A stretch of 7,294 nt of DNA from DASCNA01 sp036011305 (GTDB lineage: Bacteria; Verrucomicrobiota; Lentisphaeria; Victivallales; GWF2-38-69), in assembly GCA_036011305.1 (NCBI GenBank), contig DASCNA010000212.1, positions 1 through 7,294 on the forward strand, read 5' to 3'. The notes below the pieces were generated by a model, which saw nothing but the letters and a program-made list of their open reading frames with translations, had not been told where the DNA came from and did no database searches. The position numbers and the translations under genes were made by a program. Below, one piece after another: positions 6,669-7,294 of this stretch. The number at the start of each line of letters is the position of its first letter. Positions within the stretch are counted from its first letter, which is position 1.

Positions 6669-6751
6669 ACTTTAAAAAAGGTAGTTATTTGTTAGTTTTC
6701 TATATTGTGATGTGAATTAAACTCTATGCAAAATACTTTAAAAAGGTAATT
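6669..6751 (+). repeat. Imperfect direct repeat in the gap before the zinc-ribbon gene
   Basis: ACTTTAAAAAAGGTAGTT (6669-6686) recurs as ACTTTAAAAAGGTAATT (6735-6751), one A shorter and with one substitution, at a pitch of 66 bases. The 206-base gap that contains it (6624-6829) has no gene, no convincing promoter and no terminator that I can see. The repeat could be a binding-site pair or chance in AT-rich sequence. Confidence 0.35.
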
Positions 6752-6829
6752 GTAAGAGGTATATTTCAATAAAAATATATTTAATCATGACTAAACAGTG
6801 GCAAATAAAATAATCGGAGTGAAATAATT

Positions 6830-7060
6830 ATGCCTATTTATGAATATAAATGCAATGACTGCGGGAATACATTTTAGAAACTCATACCGCGGGATATCGG
6901 TGATGTATACAACTGCCCTGAATGTAAATCCAAAAATACAGGAAAGAGATTTTCAGTTTTCGGAAGTGTTGTAATGGGAGATTCAAAAAACAGCAGTTGT
7001 ACTTCAGCACCTATGTGCGGAGCTGCAGGAACAGGGTGCGGCGTGCACTGCCATCACTAA
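6830..7060 (+). pseudogene. FmdB-type zinc-ribbon gene with in-frame TAG at codon 16 (nonsense-mutated or recoded)
   Basis: Reading through one TAG (6875-6877) gives a 76-residue protein of the FmdB regulatory/zinc-ribbon family, small proteins often near C1 or amide metabolism genes. The start MPIYEYKCNDCGNTF (1-15) is the near-invariant family opening. The zinc ribbon ligands are Cys8, Cys11, Cys29 and Cys32. KRFSVFGSV (39-47) matches the usual segment after the ribbon. The C-terminal tail adds Cys57, Cys63, Cys70, His73, Cys74, His75 and His76, a metal-binding-looking end seen in several family members. GGAG (6816-6819) lies 10 bases before the ATG, so translation initiation looks intact. 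The interrupted position normally holds Glu, Gln or Lys (F-x-K-L), one base change from TAG. Termination at TAG would leave 15 residues and half a zinc site, and no good restart codon keeps the first CxxC. Frame and motifs downstream are undamaged. The family call is strong; whether a full protein is made is open. Confidence 0.75.
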
Positions 7061-7294
7061 TGCCAAACTCTAGATTTGAAATTTTATCGATAATCACTAA
7101 CTGAAAAATATAATTATTTATTCATTAACCGAATATTGCTCTTAATATCTCCTTACTATATAGTCGCTGTCGCGAAATAGAAAACCTTGAATGTTAACGT
7201 ATTATGCATTCTTCTTTATTTCTCAATTATACTATAACTTTCTAAACATTTACTTTGGTTTTGGACATCTGTCTTTCCTTTCTTTTTCTTTGTT
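7061..7294. other. Non-coding right end, no supported gene
   Basis: These 234 bases contain no reading frame with a start, a ribosome binding site and recognisable content. Small perfect palindromes occur at 7084-7093 (TTATCGATAA) and 7155-7164 (ACTATATAGT), and the last 40 bases are strongly pyrimidine-rich on the plus strand. On the minus strand all three frames are open for the last 15-26 codons at the edge and give Lys-rich peptides. A gene on the minus strand could therefore end here, but the frame cannot be chosen. Confidence 0.4.

Noticed and set aside
6787..6813. An eight-codon reading frame just before the zinc-ribbon gene, as a leader peptide.
   Set aside because: It has no ribosome binding site at a suitable distance, no regulatory codon run and no attenuator hairpin, so it is expected by chance.
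6875..6877. Pyrrolysine insertion as a firm explanation of the amber codon.
   Set aside because: FmdB-type proteins have no known need for pyrrolysine at this site, and no pyl gene, methylamine methyltransferase or convincing downstream structure is present in the window.
7246..7294. The C-terminal end of a minus-strand gene entering from the right edge.
   Set aside because: All three minus-strand frames are open here because the sequence is purine-rich, and none gives recognisable protein sequence.

Overview
This is a 7.3-kb stretch of AT-rich bacterial chromosome, roughly one third G+C by eye (not computed). It holds seven intact protein genes and one interrupted one, mostly separated by 50-210 bp gaps rather than packed in operons. 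A lipoprotein signal peptide with a Ser after the lipobox Cys and a glycerolipid-type acyltransferase suggest a Gram-negative cell envelope. The MFS-HEAT fusion and loose gene spacing would fit the PVC group (for example Lentisphaerota), but no marker gene here proves this. I saw no tRNA, rRNA, CRISPR array, insertion sequence or phage module, so the window reads as ordinary chromosome.

Layout: positions 174-2375 (+) encode a 12-helix MFS-like transporter with a long C-terminal HEAT-like domain. Positions 2529-3128 (+) encode a protein-L-isoaspartate methyltransferase (Pcm). Positions 3223-4113 (+) encode a stand-alone, zinc-type homocysteine S-methyltransferase domain, like the first module of MetH. 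A strong 11-bp-stem hairpin then separates it from a convergent lysophospholipid acyltransferase-like gene (4221-5048, -). Upstream of that, on the same strand, lies a SpoIIAA-like/STAS protein (5170-5523, -). Divergent from it is a small predicted outer-membrane lipoprotein (start best placed at 5708, end 6127, +). A 119-codon protein of unknown family (6264-6623, +) follows. The last gene is an FmdB-type zinc ribbon (6830-7060, +) whose frame is intact except for an in-frame TAG at codon 16. The final 234 bases hold no gene I can support.

How the genes relate: Pcm consumes S-adenosylmethionine, and the homocysteine methyltransferase can remake methionine, so their adjacency is metabolically reasonable. 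Each appears to have its own promoter, however, and the pairing is inference. The other genes share no obvious pathway. No novel multi-gene system is convincing. The observation most worth following is the amber codon inside the otherwise well-preserved zinc-ribbon gene: it is a fresh nonsense mutation, a sequence error, or a recoded/reassigned TAG. None of the eight genes here ends in TAG (seven TAA, one TGA), which is compatible with all three.
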